Shown one piece after another: positions 1 to 8,218 of a stretch of 64,000 nt of DNA (positions are counted from its first letter, which is position 1; every line of letters starts with the position of its first letter). This stretch comes from Neobacillus mesonae. Lineage in GTDB: Bacteria; Bacillota; Bacilli; Bacillales; Cytobacillaceae. The position numbers and the translations under genes are program-made. Under the pieces are notes generated by a model. That model had not been told where the DNA came from. It searched no databases and was given only the letters and a program-made list of their open reading frames with translations. The DNA lies in contig NZ_KV440949.1 in assembly GCF_001636315.1 (NCBI RefSeq), positions 5,536,084-5,600,083 of the forward strand, written 5' to 3'.

Positions 1-208
1 GTAAAATATAGTTCCAAGTGTAAACCCCCTATCGTTCAACAATTATGAAGCATTGTTTAGATGTTTTTTTTATCCCCTTTTTTGTAAAAACGCCGGTAAA
101 TAATTTTTGAAAATTTTTGTCGAAACTATTTTTAATTTCAGTAATTTCTCCTATAATTGTTTTTGTGTGATTTTTACAAAGAATTTTTACTAGGAGAATT
201 CACCTGCT

Positions 209-400
209 ATGACCACGTTTTTGTGTGAACTAATGCTGATTAAAAAAATAGATTTAATGAAAAAGAAAATGGTTAGGCTTGCTCACAGTACGGGTTTTAA
301 TAGTCAAGAAACTTTGAGATGTAGCCAAGAATTAGATAACTTAATAAATTTACATATGAAGTATTTTTCTAAAAGAAACAAATTAAGCAATGCATCTTGA
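209..400 (+). CDS. Spo0E-like aspartyl-phosphate phosphatase (63 aa)
   Basis: Small protein of the Spo0E family, which dephosphorylates Spo0A~P and so delays sporulation. The family signature is visible as SQELDNLINLHM at about residues 39-50, within the usual two-helix hairpin, and the length fits. The N-terminal 15 residues look unlike the family, so translation may begin at an internal Met (residue 9 or 17). The AGGAG at 192-196 lies about 12 nt before the first ATG, which is long. The gene is monocistronic and followed by its own terminator. Family assignment is confident; the exact target (Spo0A or another response regulator) is inferred. Confidence 0.8.
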   Translation: MTTFLCELMLIKKIDLMKKKMVRLAHSTGFNSQETLRCSQELDNLINLHMKYFSKRNKLSNAS

Positions 401-413
401 TGTATAAGAATTT

Positions 414-438
414 AGTCAGGAGTTTCCTGGCTTTTTTA
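414..438 (+). terminator. Rho-independent terminator of the spo0E-like gene
   Basis: AGTCAGGA pairs with TCCTGGCT across a 3-nt loop and is followed by a run of T, just after the stop codon. Confidence 0.8.
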
Positions 439-549
439 CTTTAAATTTCCCTTTTGGGATAAATTACTAGATCACCCCCCGATATTATTAAGGATTTTTT
501 TTCTTAAAAAGATAATAATTACATTAATATCTAAAAAGGAGATGTTTAA

Positions 550-723
550 ATGACAAATAATAGTAACAACATTCAAGCCTTATTGGGTATTGATATTCGT
601 GCACGCTCCTCTAATAAGGTTATATGGGGTGATCATGATTCTTTTAAAAATCCTATTATCCATAAAAAAATAAATGGTCAAGTGATTGTTCCCCTAGATA
701 TTACAAGACTTTGGGGTAGGTAA
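550..723 (+). CDS. hypothetical 57-aa protein
   Basis: A short ORF with a good ribosome-binding site (AAAGGAGA about 8 nt before the ATG) and its own terminator, which together support it as a real gene. It begins MTNNSNNIQALLG and ends in ITRLWGR. There is no signal peptide, membrane segment or Cys motif. I do not recognise the family. It lies between a Spo0E-like gene and an Sda-like ORF, so a sporulation-time role is possible but is only a guess from position. Confidence 0.6.
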   Translation: MTNNSNNIQALLGIDIRARSSNKVIWGDHDSFKNPIIHKKINGQVIVPLDITRLWGR

Positions 724-731
724 TTAAGAAT

Positions 732-757
732 GGGCTAATCATTTAGCCCTTTTATTT
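732..757 (+). terminator. terminator after the 57-aa gene
   Basis: GGGCTAA and TTAGCCC form a tight hairpin followed by TTTTATTT. Confidence 0.75.
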
Positions 758-885
758 CGCAATTAATGTCATAATTGAAACTTTGACCGATTTAACACAA
801 AAATCAGACAAAAAATTTGTTATAATTATTAATAATTTGTTTAATATAATATTATTATTAATAAGCTTGTTACTAAGGAGTTTGT

Positions 886-1047
886 ATAAATTTATTTATA
901 TTGTCCGATGAACAATTAATTAAAGCCTTTTTAATAGCAAGCAAGAAAAAATCAGATGAGACTTTAACAAAACTTTCGTATAAAGAAATTATTGTTAGAG
1001 GGTTATTGTTTGAGACCCTATTAAAAGTAAATTCTAGGTGGAAATAA
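886..1047 (+). CDS. Sda-like sporulation checkpoint peptide, start codon unclear
   Basis: The frame reads LSDEQLIKAF, then an Ala, a short basic turn and EIIVRGL. This matches the pattern of Sda (LSDE-LI, then Ala, then EI-xRR), the 46-aa inhibitor of KinA/KinB that blocks sporulation when replication is disturbed. AAGGAG at 875-880 is ideally spaced for a start at 886, but the codon there is ATA; the first normal in-frame start is TTG at 901, too far from the site. Either an AUA start is used, TTG 901 is used weakly, or the start has been lost. Family call is by eye and moderate. Confidence 0.45.
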   Translation: MNLFILSDEQLIKAFLIASKKKSDETLTKLSYKEIIVRGLLFETLLKVNSRWK

Positions 1048-1086
1048 ATTTATTACTTGTCATACAAATCCTTTGCTTTTGATGTC

Positions 1087-1300
1087 TTAACCCCAATGTC
1101 CGTGGCGTTTTAAAATTTCAATGACTTTATCTGCATATGTTTCATCTGTATTGATAACAAAATAAGTGTTTTTCTTTTTACCTTTTTTCTTTCTTGTTTG
1201 TTTAACGGTATTTGCAATGAGTTTCAAATCATCTAGTAAATAACCTGGTACATATCTTCGCAACTCACTGTTTTTTAAGACAGTAAAATTTTATTTCCAT
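1087..1300 (-). pseudogene. frameshifted small gene (about 70 aa)
   Basis: On the minus strand the ATG at 1298-1300 opens MEIKF, then the frame runs into a stop after 11 codons. If one T of a four-T run near 1288 is removed, the reading continues as one sensible basic protein through ELRRYVPGYLLDDLKLI, a Lys-rich stretch (KKKGKKKN) and ends ILKRHGHWG at 1087. The span is one base longer than a multiple of three. I do not recognise the product. It is either a real pseudogene or a homopolymer sequencing error. Confidence 0.5.
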
Positions 1301-1473
1301 GCCTTCTAAATTTGCCAACTCCTTTCACCCCTTAGTTCACAATTAGTGTCAATTGCGAAGTTAATAAACTACTCCTTTTTCCACTAACCTGCCCTTTAGC
1401 TTAATAAGTCTATATTTTGATAATCTAGGCAATAATTCCTCTTAAATGGGAAGTTTAAATGGGAGGGATTGGG

Positions 1474-2313
1474 TTGTTAATATCAAAAGCATGGGAAATA
1501 TATGCGGCCGACAAACGAATTGAGGGCTTTTCACCGTATACAATAAAAGCCTATGGCATTCAGGCAAAGTTGCTTGTTCTGTATTTCAAGGATGCAGAAA
1601 TTGCCACTCTTAACTCAGAAAATTTGAAGGAATACCTAAATAATTCATCGGCAGCCCTAAAGCCATCCAGTATGGCTCATAGGATACGGTTTATGAAATC
1701 CTTATTCCGTTGGTGCCACGAAGAAGGTCATATACACCATAACCCTGCATCAAAGTTAAAGGAGCCCAAGGTCGGAAAACGCATACCGAAATTCTTAACT
1801 GAAAGAGAAATCGAACTTCTGCGTGAAGCGTGTGTTAGCCCGATGGAAAAAGCCTTGTTTGAATTTATGTTTTCGACAGGATGCAGAATTGGGGAAATAG
1901 TTTCACTTGAACGTAATTGCATTAATTGGTCCAATCGCTCAGCAATTGTAAAGGGAAAAGGAGACAAGGAACGTGAGGTCTATTTTAATATAAGAGCCGA
2001 AATCTGGCTTAATCGATATATCAATGATCGCCAGGATACGGATCCTGCCATATTTGTTACAGAACGTCTGCCACATAGGATGAGCATTGCCCAAATGAGA
2101 TATGTCATAAAACGAATCTCAGCTCGTGCGGCCATAAATAAGGAAATTTATCCTCATCAACTCAGACACAGCTATGCAACCCATTTGTTGAATTACGGAG
2201 CCCCTGTTGAAGTCATACAAAGTCTTTTGGGCCACGAGAAGAGTGAGACTACTCGAATATATGCCCAGCTTAGCGGAAGGGTAAGGCAAGAATTTTATCA
2301 AAAGTATTTCTAG
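1474..2313 (+). CDS. tyrosine recombinase / XerC-XerD-like integrase
   Basis: Site-specific tyrosine recombinase of about 279 residues. An N-terminal SAM-like core-binding domain (about 5-85) is followed by the catalytic domain. All catalytic residues are visible: Arg in TGCRIGEI, Lys in VKGKGDKE, the HxxR box HQLRHSYATH, His in LLGHEKSETT and the nucleophile Tyr in RIYAQLS. An ATG exists at 1459, but GGGAGGG inside that stretch is a ribosome-binding site ideally placed for TTG 1474, so I take the TTG. It stands alone, without a xis gene or visible att sites. A decayed relative lies at 36743-36805. Confidence 0.9.
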   Translation: MLISKAWEIYAADKRIEGFSPYTIKAYGIQAKLLVLYFKDAEIATLNSENLKEYLNNSSAALKPSSMAHRIRFMKSLFRWCHEEGHIHHNPASKLKEPKVGKRIPKFLTEREIELLREACVSPMEKALFEFMFSTGCRIGEIVSLERNCINWSNRSAIVKGKGDKEREVYFNIRAEIWLNRYINDRQDTDPAIFVTERLPHRMSIAQMRYVIKRISARAAINKEIYPHQLRHSYATHLLNYGAPVEVIQSLLGHEKSETTRIYAQLSGRVRQEFYQKYF

Positions 2314-2320
2314 AGAAAGA

Positions 2321-2341
2321 AGCGACGCTGTTGGCGTCGCT
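2321..2341. terminator. GC-rich hairpin after the recombinase gene
   Basis: AGCGACGC and GCGTCGCT form a perfect 8-bp stem just after the stop. There is no clean T run, so its efficiency as a terminator is uncertain. Confidence 0.5.
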
Positions 2342-2423
2342 TATGTATTCTCGCACCCGTTAGTTTAAGTGTAATATTTCACAAATTCCTCCAAAATAAA
2401 TAAAAATGTCACAAGTAGGTGCA

Positions 2424-2909
2424 TTATTCTTTTACGTCATTTTTAGTATTAATCAAGAACATCTCCCCTTTTTCATCAAATGCATGCTTGAAATCAAATG
2501 CAAAAGGAGTCGGACCATGCTGAATATAATGGTTGTATCTTCTGAATGCCTCCTCCCATGAGACATCCCCCACCATTTCTGTCCACCAAACTACATAAGA
2601 CAGGTGTTTATCTGGATAAGATTCTATCCATCTGCTTCTATCTCGCAATGCTTGCATATGCTTTCCAGAATAAGTAAAGCGATATAAGGATTGAATGCTT
2701 CTCCATACAGTTAGTGTAAGAATAGGAGAACCGTTTCCTTTTACGGTTTCTTCAGGGAAAGGGATTCCTTCGGGTGAAAACATCTCTATTAGCCCTGACT
2801 TAGTTGCTTGACGGTATACTTCATTTCCCACTTGAAAAAATTCACGAGAGGCAGGGTGGTCATAGGGGTGGTTTAGCCTACCAACAGTATAAATTGAAAC
2901 TAATGCCAT
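2424..2909 (-). CDS. DUF3291 family protein
   Basis: 161-residue soluble protein with the DUF3291 pattern: a start of the type ALVSIYTVGRLNHP followed by FFQVGNEVYRQA, then VWRSIQSLYRFTYSG and WWTEMVGDVSWEEA. The family has a ferredoxin-like fold related to dimeric alpha/beta-barrel monooxygenases; no reaction is established. GGAGG precedes the ATG at good spacing. It is a single gene bordered by repeat DNA. Assignment is from the N-terminal pattern and Trp-rich core. Confidence 0.7.
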   Translation of the reverse strand: MALVSIYTVGRLNHPYDHPASREFFQVGNEVYRQATKSGLIEMFSPEGIPFPEETVKGNGSPILTLTVWRSIQSLYRFTYSGKHMQALRDRSRWIESYPDKHLSYVVWWTEMVGDVSWEEAFRRYNHYIQHGPTPFAFDFKHAFDEKGEMFLINTKNDVKE

Positions 2910-2973
2910 AAATAGTCCTCCATCTATAGTCTTTTACTAAGATATATTCAAGTAGAAATGTGGAAAATCCTTC

Positions 2974-3090
2974 TTTAGCTAACCTGCCCCGTTCGTATTA
3001 TAAGTTCAACCAGATATTTCTGGTTGAATATATTTTTAGCTACAAAAAAAGAACGCCGCAGCAATCAGCCTCAGCCATCACAATAAATGA
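2974..3090. repeat. interspersed repeat family A, copy
   Basis: Contains the family core CTAACCTGCCCCGTTCG and, about 70 nt on, the GCCGCAGCAATCAGCC segment. The copy is degenerate, with an unrelated AT-rich insert between the two parts. Confidence 0.55.
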
Positions 3091-3158
3091 ATTTCCCCCA
3101 CTTTATGAATATACCAACCGTTTGGGATAATTTACCAATTTTAAAAAAACATTAAAGT

Positions 3159-3204
3159 CCTCCTTATTCGTTAACACTATTGATTGTATTAACGAATAAG
3201 GAGG
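3159..3204 (+). promoter_or_regulatory. 16-bp stem hairpin that contains the yra operon ribosome-binding site
   Basis: Bases 3159-3174 are the exact reverse complement of 3189-3204, with a 14-nt loop. The right arm ends in AAGGAGG, the ribosome-binding site of the next gene (ATG 3215). A transcript starting upstream of 3159 would have this site paired; one starting inside the loop would not. It could equally be an operator for a dimeric regulator. Confidence 0.7.
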
Positions 3205-3214
3205 TTAATTAGAA

Positions 3215-3460
3215 ATGGATAATCAAAAATTAGCCGATCATGAATCATTGGATTTACATGAAATTATTAATTTCAAAACCCTTTGCTTAGCGAAATCAAA
3301 ACTAATGCAAGGATTGGTATTTGATCATGATTTGAGAGCATTAATGCAAAAAGATGTTGAACAATCCATGCAAGCACTTGGAGAATTACAGGCAATTTAT
3401 CAACGTGCACCTTTTGAAGCTCCTGTTCCTCAAAACCGGCCAACACCAATAATAAATTGA
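3215..3460 (+). CDS. yraG: spore coat F-like protein YraG
   Basis: 81-residue protein matching B. subtilis YraG in size and place: first gene of a five-gene unit with the order yraG-yraF-adhB-yraE-yraD. Its LHEIINFKTLCLAKSKLMQG segment is repeated in the YraE-like protein at 5018 (VHEMAAFKTTCLTKSKTMKA), so the two are paralogues. The family is linked to CotF and is expressed in sporulation in B. subtilis. The start follows AAGGAGG, which lies inside the hairpin described separately. The YraF-like gene begins 16 nt downstream. Confidence 0.75.
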   Translation: MDNQKLADHESLDLHEIINFKTLCLAKSKLMQGLVFDHDLRALMQKDVEQSMQALGELQAIYQRAPFEAPVPQNRPTPIIN

Positions 3461-3476
3461 AAGGAAGGCTATTTCA

Positions 3477-3845
3477 TTGAACAATGACTATTTAGACCCT
3501 ATAAACTCGCTACACGTACCAGAGCTAGCAGATACCACATTTGCGATGGATTTACTTCTTCGTGCCAAAGAAGGTGTGCGCAATATTGCGGTTGCATTAA
3601 CGGAGGCTGCATCACCTGATGTTAGAACCTTCTTACGAAACCAGTTAATGCAAGGTATTGCCTTGCACCAAGAAATTACAGAACTAATGATTAATAAAAA
3701 ATGGTTCCATCCATACGAACTAGGTGAACAGTATAAACTAGATCAACTCTCTGCCAACAATACATTGATGATTGGCAAAATGAATCTATTCCCTGTTGAG
3801 ACCAATAGAAAAGGTATGTTTGACCGGACACCGGATGAACACTAA
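3477..3845 (+). CDS. yraF: spore coat F-like protein YraF
   Basis: 122-residue CotF-family protein. Central helices LLLRAKEGVRNIAVALTEAA and LMQGIALHQEI resemble the ferritin-like bundle of coat protein F, and a close paralogue (LLISAKSGVRNYALAVTEAG) lies at 5225. The start is TTG preceded by AAGGAAGG. It is the second gene of the yra unit and is followed 18 nt later by adhB. Expression in the developing spore is expected by analogy with B. subtilis; the biochemical role is unknown. Confidence 0.75.
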   Translation: MNNDYLDPINSLHVPELADTTFAMDLLLRAKEGVRNIAVALTEAASPDVRTFLRNQLMQGIALHQEITELMINKKWFHPYELGEQYKLDQLSANNTLMIGKMNLFPVETNRKGMFDRTPDEH

Positions 3846-3863
3846 CACTGGAGGCTGTAACCA

Positions 3864-5000
3864 ATGAAGGCAGTAACCTATCAAGGTATTAAAAATGTTG
3901 TAGTCAAAGAAGTTCCAGATCCAAGGATTGAAAAACCAGATGACATGATTATTAAAGTAACAAGTACAGCTATATGTGGGTCTGATTTACATTTAATTCA
4001 TGGCATGATTCCTAACCTGCAAGAAAACTATGTTATTGGCCATGAACCAATGGGAATTGTCGAAGAAGTTGGTCCAGGTGTGACTAAGCTAAAAAAAGGA
4101 GATCGAGTAATTATCCCCTTTAATATAGCATGCGGTGAATGTCATTACTGTAAAAACCATTTGGAAAGCCAATGTGATAATTCTAATGATAATGGTGATA
4201 TGGGTGCCTATTTCGGATATTCTGGTACGACGGGTGGCTATCCAGGTGGGCAAGCTGAATATTTAAGAGTGCCATTTGCCAACTTTACTCATTTCAAAAT
4301 TCCAGAGACTTGTGAAGAACCAGATGAAAAGTTAGCAGTTATTGCCGATGCGATGACTACAGGTTTTTGGAGTGTTGACAATGCAGGTGTAAAGGATGGA
4401 GATACCGTTATTGTTCTTGGCTGTGGTCCGGTTGGTCTTTTTGCTCAAAAATTCTGTTGGTTAAAAGGGGCAAAGCGAGTCATTGCCGTTGATTATGTCA
4501 ATTATCGCCTGCAGCACGCAAAGCGCACCAACAAAGTAGAAATTGTTAACTTTGAGGACCATGAGAATGTAGGAAGTTACCTGAAGGAAATCACCAAAGG
4601 CGGCGCTGATGTTGTCATTGATGCAGTTGGTATGGACGGTAAAATGACTGATATGGAGTTCCTTGCAAGCGGAATGAAGCTTCAAGGGGGAGCATTAGGT
4701 GCGTTTATCATGGCTTCACAAGCAGTGCGTAAAGGCGGGACAATTCAAGTTACTGGCGTTTACGGCGGCAGATATAATGGTTTCCCTCTTGGAGATATTA
4801 TGCAGCGAAATATCAATATCCGCTCCGGTCAAGCACCTGTCATCCACTATATGCCATATATGTTTGAATTAGTTACGACCGGAAAAATTGATCCAGGAGA
4901 TGTCGTAAGTCATGTACTTCCACTTAGTGAAGCAAAGCGTGGCTATGAGATTTTTGACACAAAAATGGATGATTGTATAAAAGTCGTGTTGAAACCTTGA
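3864..5000 (+). CDS. adhB: zinc-type alcohol dehydrogenase AdhB
   Basis: 378-residue zinc-dependent medium-chain dehydrogenase, the length of B. subtilis AdhB. Catalytic-zinc ligands are visible in CGSDLHL and GHEPMGIVEEVG, the four structural-zinc cysteines in CGECHYCKNHLESQC, and the Rossmann motif in GCGPVGLFAQ near residue 190. The physiological substrate is unknown; relatives include glutathione-dependent formaldehyde and threonine dehydrogenases. It sits in the middle of the spore-protein operon, flanked on each side by a pair of small CotF-like genes, as in B. subtilis. RBS is GGAGG. Confidence 0.85.
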   Translation: MKAVTYQGIKNVVVKEVPDPRIEKPDDMIIKVTSTAICGSDLHLIHGMIPNLQENYVIGHEPMGIVEEVGPGVTKLKKGDRVIIPFNIACGECHYCKNHLESQCDNSNDNGDMGAYFGYSGTTGGYPGGQAEYLRVPFANFTHFKIPETCEEPDEKLAVIADAMTTGFWSVDNAGVKDGDTVIVLGCGPVGLFAQKFCWLKGAKRVIAVDYVNYRLQHAKRTNKVEIVNFEDHENVGSYLKEITKGGADVVIDAVGMDGKMTDMEFLASGMKLQGGALGAFIMASQAVRKGGTIQVTGVYGGRYNGFPLGDIMQRNINIRSGQAPVIHYMPYMFELVTTGKIDPGDVVSHVLPLSEAKRGYEIFDTKMDDCIKVVLKP

Positions 5001-5017
5001 GGAAGGAGGTATAAAAA

Positions 5018-5212
5018 ATGAACTACGCCTTACATGAAGTTCTTGAGGTCCATGAGATGGCTGCATTTAAGACCACTTGTTTAACTAAATCGAAAACGAT
5101 GAAAGCGTTAGTTACAGATCAGCTATTAAAAGATATTATGCAGCAAGACATTGATGTATCTACGAGACAATTACAAGAATATGCTTCTATCCTTTCCAAC
5201 GCTAAGCAGTAA
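5018..5212 (+). CDS. yraE: spore coat F-like protein YraE
   Basis: 64-residue paralogue of the first gene of this operon, sharing the HEMAAFKTTCLTKSKTMKA segment; size matches B. subtilis YraE. GGAAGGAGG precedes the ATG, and the gene begins 17 nt after adhB. Small helical protein without membrane segments. A structural or assembly role in the spore is inferred from the cluster. Confidence 0.75.
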   Translation: MNYALHEVLEVHEMAAFKTTCLTKSKTMKALVTDQLLKDIMQQDIDVSTRQLQEYASILSNAKQ

Positions 5213-5224
5213 ATTAGGAGATGA

Positions 5225-5530
5225 ATGAACATGAATCCAATCATTGAAACTTTAACGGGCATGGACGGACTATCGGATCAAGTAGTTGCAATGGATCTAC
5301 TCATTTCAGCTAAAAGTGGAGTTAGAAATTATGCGTTGGCAGTTACGGAGGCAGGAACACCGGAAATTAAAGAAATTCTCACTCGCCATTTAGTAGAAGC
5401 TCTTGATATGCATGAACAAATATCAGCATATGTGGTAGAAAAAGGATGGTACCATGCTTGGGATACAAACGAACAAATCAGTTTGGATTTAAATAATATC
5501 AATACAGCATTGAATTTACCGACATTATAA
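5225..5530 (+). CDS. yraD: spore coat F-like protein YraD
   Basis: 101-residue CotF-family protein, paralogous to the YraF-like protein (MDLLISAKSGVRNYALAVTE). It is the last gene of the unit; TAGGAG precedes two possible starts, ATG 5225 and ATG 5231. A perfect 11-bp hairpin follows. The pairing of a short (YraG/E) and a longer (YraF/D) protein on each side of adhB suggests that the pair was duplicated as a unit. Confidence 0.75.
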   Translation: MNMNPIIETLTGMDGLSDQVVAMDLLISAKSGVRNYALAVTEAGTPEIKEILTRHLVEALDMHEQISAYVVEKGWYHAWDTNEQISLDLNNINTALNLPTL

Positions 5531-5540
5531 AAAATTTCCA

Positions 5541-5580
5541 GGAACAGTTTAACACTCACCAAATAAACTGTTCCTATTAA
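5541..5580 (+). terminator. hairpin ending the yra operon
   Basis: GGAACAGTTTA at 5541-5551 is the exact reverse complement of TAAACTGTTCC at 5564-5574. The T tract is poor. Confidence 0.6.
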
Positions 5581-5683
5581 ACCATTTTGAGTTTATTTGG
5601 CAGAAGTAAATAAAGTTAATACTTCTTGCTTACTCGTGTTTGTTTTACACTATATAATGAAAACAATTAATTGGCTATTTTTA

Positions 5684-6781
5684 TTATGAAAAGGTAGGTG
5701 CAGGAAATTCATCAATTTTGATACGAAGTAAACTATAAGGTTTCTGTCGTAAGTCTTTTCCATAATGAAATCTAGGCTGTCGATGTAATTGGTTCACAAT
5801 GACATACAAATATTGATCCGGACCAATTGAAAAAGTATCCGGCCACAAAATTCTTGGATCATGTGCGATAGTTTCCATTATGCCATTTGGCAATATCTTA
5901 CGGATACTGTTGTTTTCATAATCTCCAGCATAAACAGTTCCATTTGCATCGGTGATCATTCCATCAGACGCACCTTTTTCTCCCCAGTATTCCACATGAT
6001 AAGGTAAATCCATGTCCGGTATCGTTATGTCTCTCAGGGCTTCTGTTGAGATCGAGTACAAATGACGACTGGTTAGTGGAGCAAAAAATAATATCTTTCC
6101 ATCGGGAGAAATCGCAAGACTATCAGACGCCAATCTAAATGGAGAGGTTGAACCGTCTTTGTTTCGATTCATTAAAATTTTACCTTCTACTTTCGGTAAA
6201 AAATACGGATCGGGTGAAGTTGAATTTGCCCCATTTAACCGTCTAAACGCGTTTCCATTTGATAAATCTATGACGATAATAGCTCCTGGTCCTCTTGAAG
6301 AAGAATCCGTTATATAGGCATAACCTGCTTTTCCAACACGAAAATCAAAACGGACATCATTCAGATAAGTTGTAGGCAGGACAACATCTTCTGTAAAGGT
6401 ATATACTTTTCTTATTGTATTGGTTTCTAAATCAACAGCGACTAATTTTGCCCCCCCTTTAATAGGTTCAGAAAAATTGGGTGCCGCTGTATCTAATATC
6501 CAAAGCGTTCCCCTTCCATCAGCAACTACACTTTGGACACTGATGAAAGTCTTTTTGATATTCTCGGGGTTAACCAAATTGGTTTGTAAATTAGGATAAG
6601 GCTGCAATTTATCCTCAACAATTTCCGCCACCGTAAATTTAACATCGTCTCCCCATTTCGGAAAACAAATGAAAATACGACCAGTTTCTGAAACAGTAAC
6701 ACCTGTAGGCATAGCCCCATAAAATGCATAAACTAGTTCTAAATTACCGAAATATTTTTCACTAGGTAACATAGGTTTCAT
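5684..6781 (-). CDS. major royal jelly / yellow family beta-propeller protein
   Basis: 365 residues with repeating beta-propeller blades, for example RGTLWILDTAAPNF, YITDSSSRGPGAIIVIDL, LAISPDGKILFFAPLTS and GTVYAGDYENNSIRKI. These are hallmarks of the MRJP/yellow family, annotated in bacteria as L-dopachrome tautomerase-related. No signal peptide, so probably cytosolic. An upstream in-frame ATG at 6799 exists, but GAGGAGG lies within it and points to the ATG at 6781. Single gene; substrate unknown. Confidence 0.8.
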   Translation of the reverse strand: MKPMLPSEKYFGNLELVYAFYGAMPTGVTVSETGRIFICFPKWGDDVKFTVAEIVEDKLQPYPNLQTNLVNPENIKKTFISVQSVVADGRGTLWILDTAAPNFSEPIKGGAKLVAVDLETNTIRKVYTFTEDVVLPTTYLNDVRFDFRVGKAGYAYITDSSSRGPGAIIVIDLSNGNAFRRLNGANSTSPDPYFLPKVEGKILMNRNKDGSTSPFRLASDSLAISPDGKILFFAPLTSRHLYSISTEALRDITIPDMDLPYHVEYWGEKGASDGMITDANGTVYAGDYENNSIRKILPNGIMETIAHDPRILWPDTFSIGPDQYLYVIVNQLHRQPRFHYGKDLRQKPYSLLRIKIDEFPAPTFS

Positions 6782-7007
6782 ATTATCCTCCTCAAGCATT
6801 CAAACGGGATATCTCCTATATATGATTTATATTTTTTCTAGTGCATGTTTCTTAATAAGTTTTTCTATACGATGATTGAATTGATTGTTTTCGAAATTTA
6901 ATAAGTCTGTCAGAAGAAATGAAACATTTTAATTTAAAACGTTTAGCTGTTATAAATAAAAATTGGGAAAATTATTTTCTTTTTAAACTTTGCGAAGAAA
7001 TGTACTT

Positions 7008-7110
7008 TAGCTAAACTGCCCCTTTAGTGGAATAAGAAAAGCTGCCACAATGACAGCTTGATCTACAACTCTTGCACCCGTTACTTTAAGTAGATTTCTT
7101 CACAATCTTC
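7008..7110. repeat. interspersed repeat family A, near-complete copy
   Basis: Full consensus order: CTAAACTGCCCC-TTTAGTGGAATAAGAAAA, a short hairpin (AGCTGCCACAATGACAGCT), then CTCTTGCACCCGTTACTTTAAG and TTTCTTCACAATCTTC. A good reference copy for the family. Confidence 0.75.
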
Positions 7111-7268
7111 TGCTAAGCCCCGTCATTTACTCATATCTTTATTAATTATTTTCGTATTAATTTGCCAAACCAAAACTTTATTCAAGAGGAAGAACTTTAT
7201 CAACATGCATTTCACCCGTTCAAAAATTACATAATAAGCGTATAGAAAATTATTGAAGGAGAATCCCA

Positions 7269-8039
7269 ATGAGAAAAATTCTACAATGTATCTTTCTGTT
7301 TTCTTTTATTGTCACTCTTGATCTTTATTGTTTTAATCAAAACTCAGTCGCTGCACAAATTAAGCCTCTTCCAACACCTGGAATGAAGGTAGATCCTAAG
7401 AATACTGCTTTGGTGATTACAGATCCACAAAATGACTTTTTAAGCCCAGATGGTGTAGCATGGAATTTAGTCAAAGACAGTGTTGCTAAAAATCATACTA
7501 TCGAGAACATTGAATTATTATTAAAAACAGCAAAGGTAAATAATTTCAAAGTGTTTGTGTCCCCTCATTACTATTATCCATATGACCAAAAATGGCGGTT
7601 TGGGGGAGCTATGGAACATTCAATGCACGCACTTAAAATGTATCAACGAAAAGGTCCATTATCGCTTGAAGGCTTTAAGGGTTCTGGTGCAGATTTTCTT
7701 GATAGATATAAGCCATATATTGAAGATGGACAAACTGTAATCACAAGTCCGCACAAAATTTATGGACCCGAAGCCAATGACTTGGTTTTACAACTGCGAA
7801 AACAAGGAATCACCAGCGTTATTCTTGCAGGTATGTCTGGAAACCTGTGCGTTGAATCCCATATGCGTGAACTAATTGAACAAGGCTTTGAAGTGTCAGT
7901 GGTTCACGACGCAACAGCAGCCGCAAAAATAAATAATTTAGATGGAGATATAGCTGCAAAAATAAATTTCCGTATGATTGCTAGTGCCTCATGGTCTACA
8001 AATGAGATTATAGATAAAATGAAATCAAGTCATAGATAA
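7269..8039 (+). CDS. secreted cysteine hydrolase, isochorismatase family
   Basis: 256 residues: a hydrophobic signal segment (about 1-29, ending SVAAQ) and an isochorismatase-like fold. The catalytic triad is recognisable as Asp in TDPQNDFL, Lys in the PHKIYG region and Cys in GMSGNLCVESH, followed by the typical VVHDATAA. Related enzymes hydrolyse amides or isochorismate; the substrate here is unknown. An exported member is unusual, since most are cytosolic. AAGGAG RBS, single gene, own terminator. Confidence 0.8.
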   Translation: MRKILQCIFLFSFIVTLDLYCFNQNSVAAQIKPLPTPGMKVDPKNTALVITDPQNDFLSPDGVAWNLVKDSVAKNHTIENIELLLKTAKVNNFKVFVSPHYYYPYDQKWRFGGAMEHSMHALKMYQRKGPLSLEGFKGSGADFLDRYKPYIEDGQTVITSPHKIYGPEANDLVLQLRKQGITSVILAGMSGNLCVESHMRELIEQGFEVSVVHDATAAAKINNLDGDIAAKINFRMIASASWSTNEIIDKMKSSHR

Positions 8040-8064
8040 AAGCCTCGAGTTTGGAGGCTTTTTT
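8040..8064 (+). terminator. terminator of the secreted hydrolase gene
   Basis: AGCCTC and GAGGCT stem directly after the stop codon, then TTTTTT. Confidence 0.85.
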
Positions 8065-8112
8065 GATAGAGGGAAATTGCAAATAATAATCGAATAAAGA
8101 TGTACTTGTTAT

Positions 8113-8190
8113 TAAACTAAACTGCCCCGTTTGTTTAATAAGAAAAAAAGACCGCTACTGCGATCAAACTTTAACTAACGCATTTAGTAA
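8113..8190. repeat. interspersed repeat family A, copy
   Basis: CTAAACTGCCCCGTTTGTTTAATAAG followed by the GACCGCTACTGCGATC hairpin segment; the 3' part is degenerate. Confidence 0.65.
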
Positions 8191-8218
8191 GAAAATTTGA
8201 ATTAAAATAATTGGTATT

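Noticed and set aside
3106..3133. Sigma-G-like promoter before yraG (TGAATA...)
   Set aside because: The -35-like TGAATA has no convincing -10 at correct spacing; not strong enough to report as a promoter.
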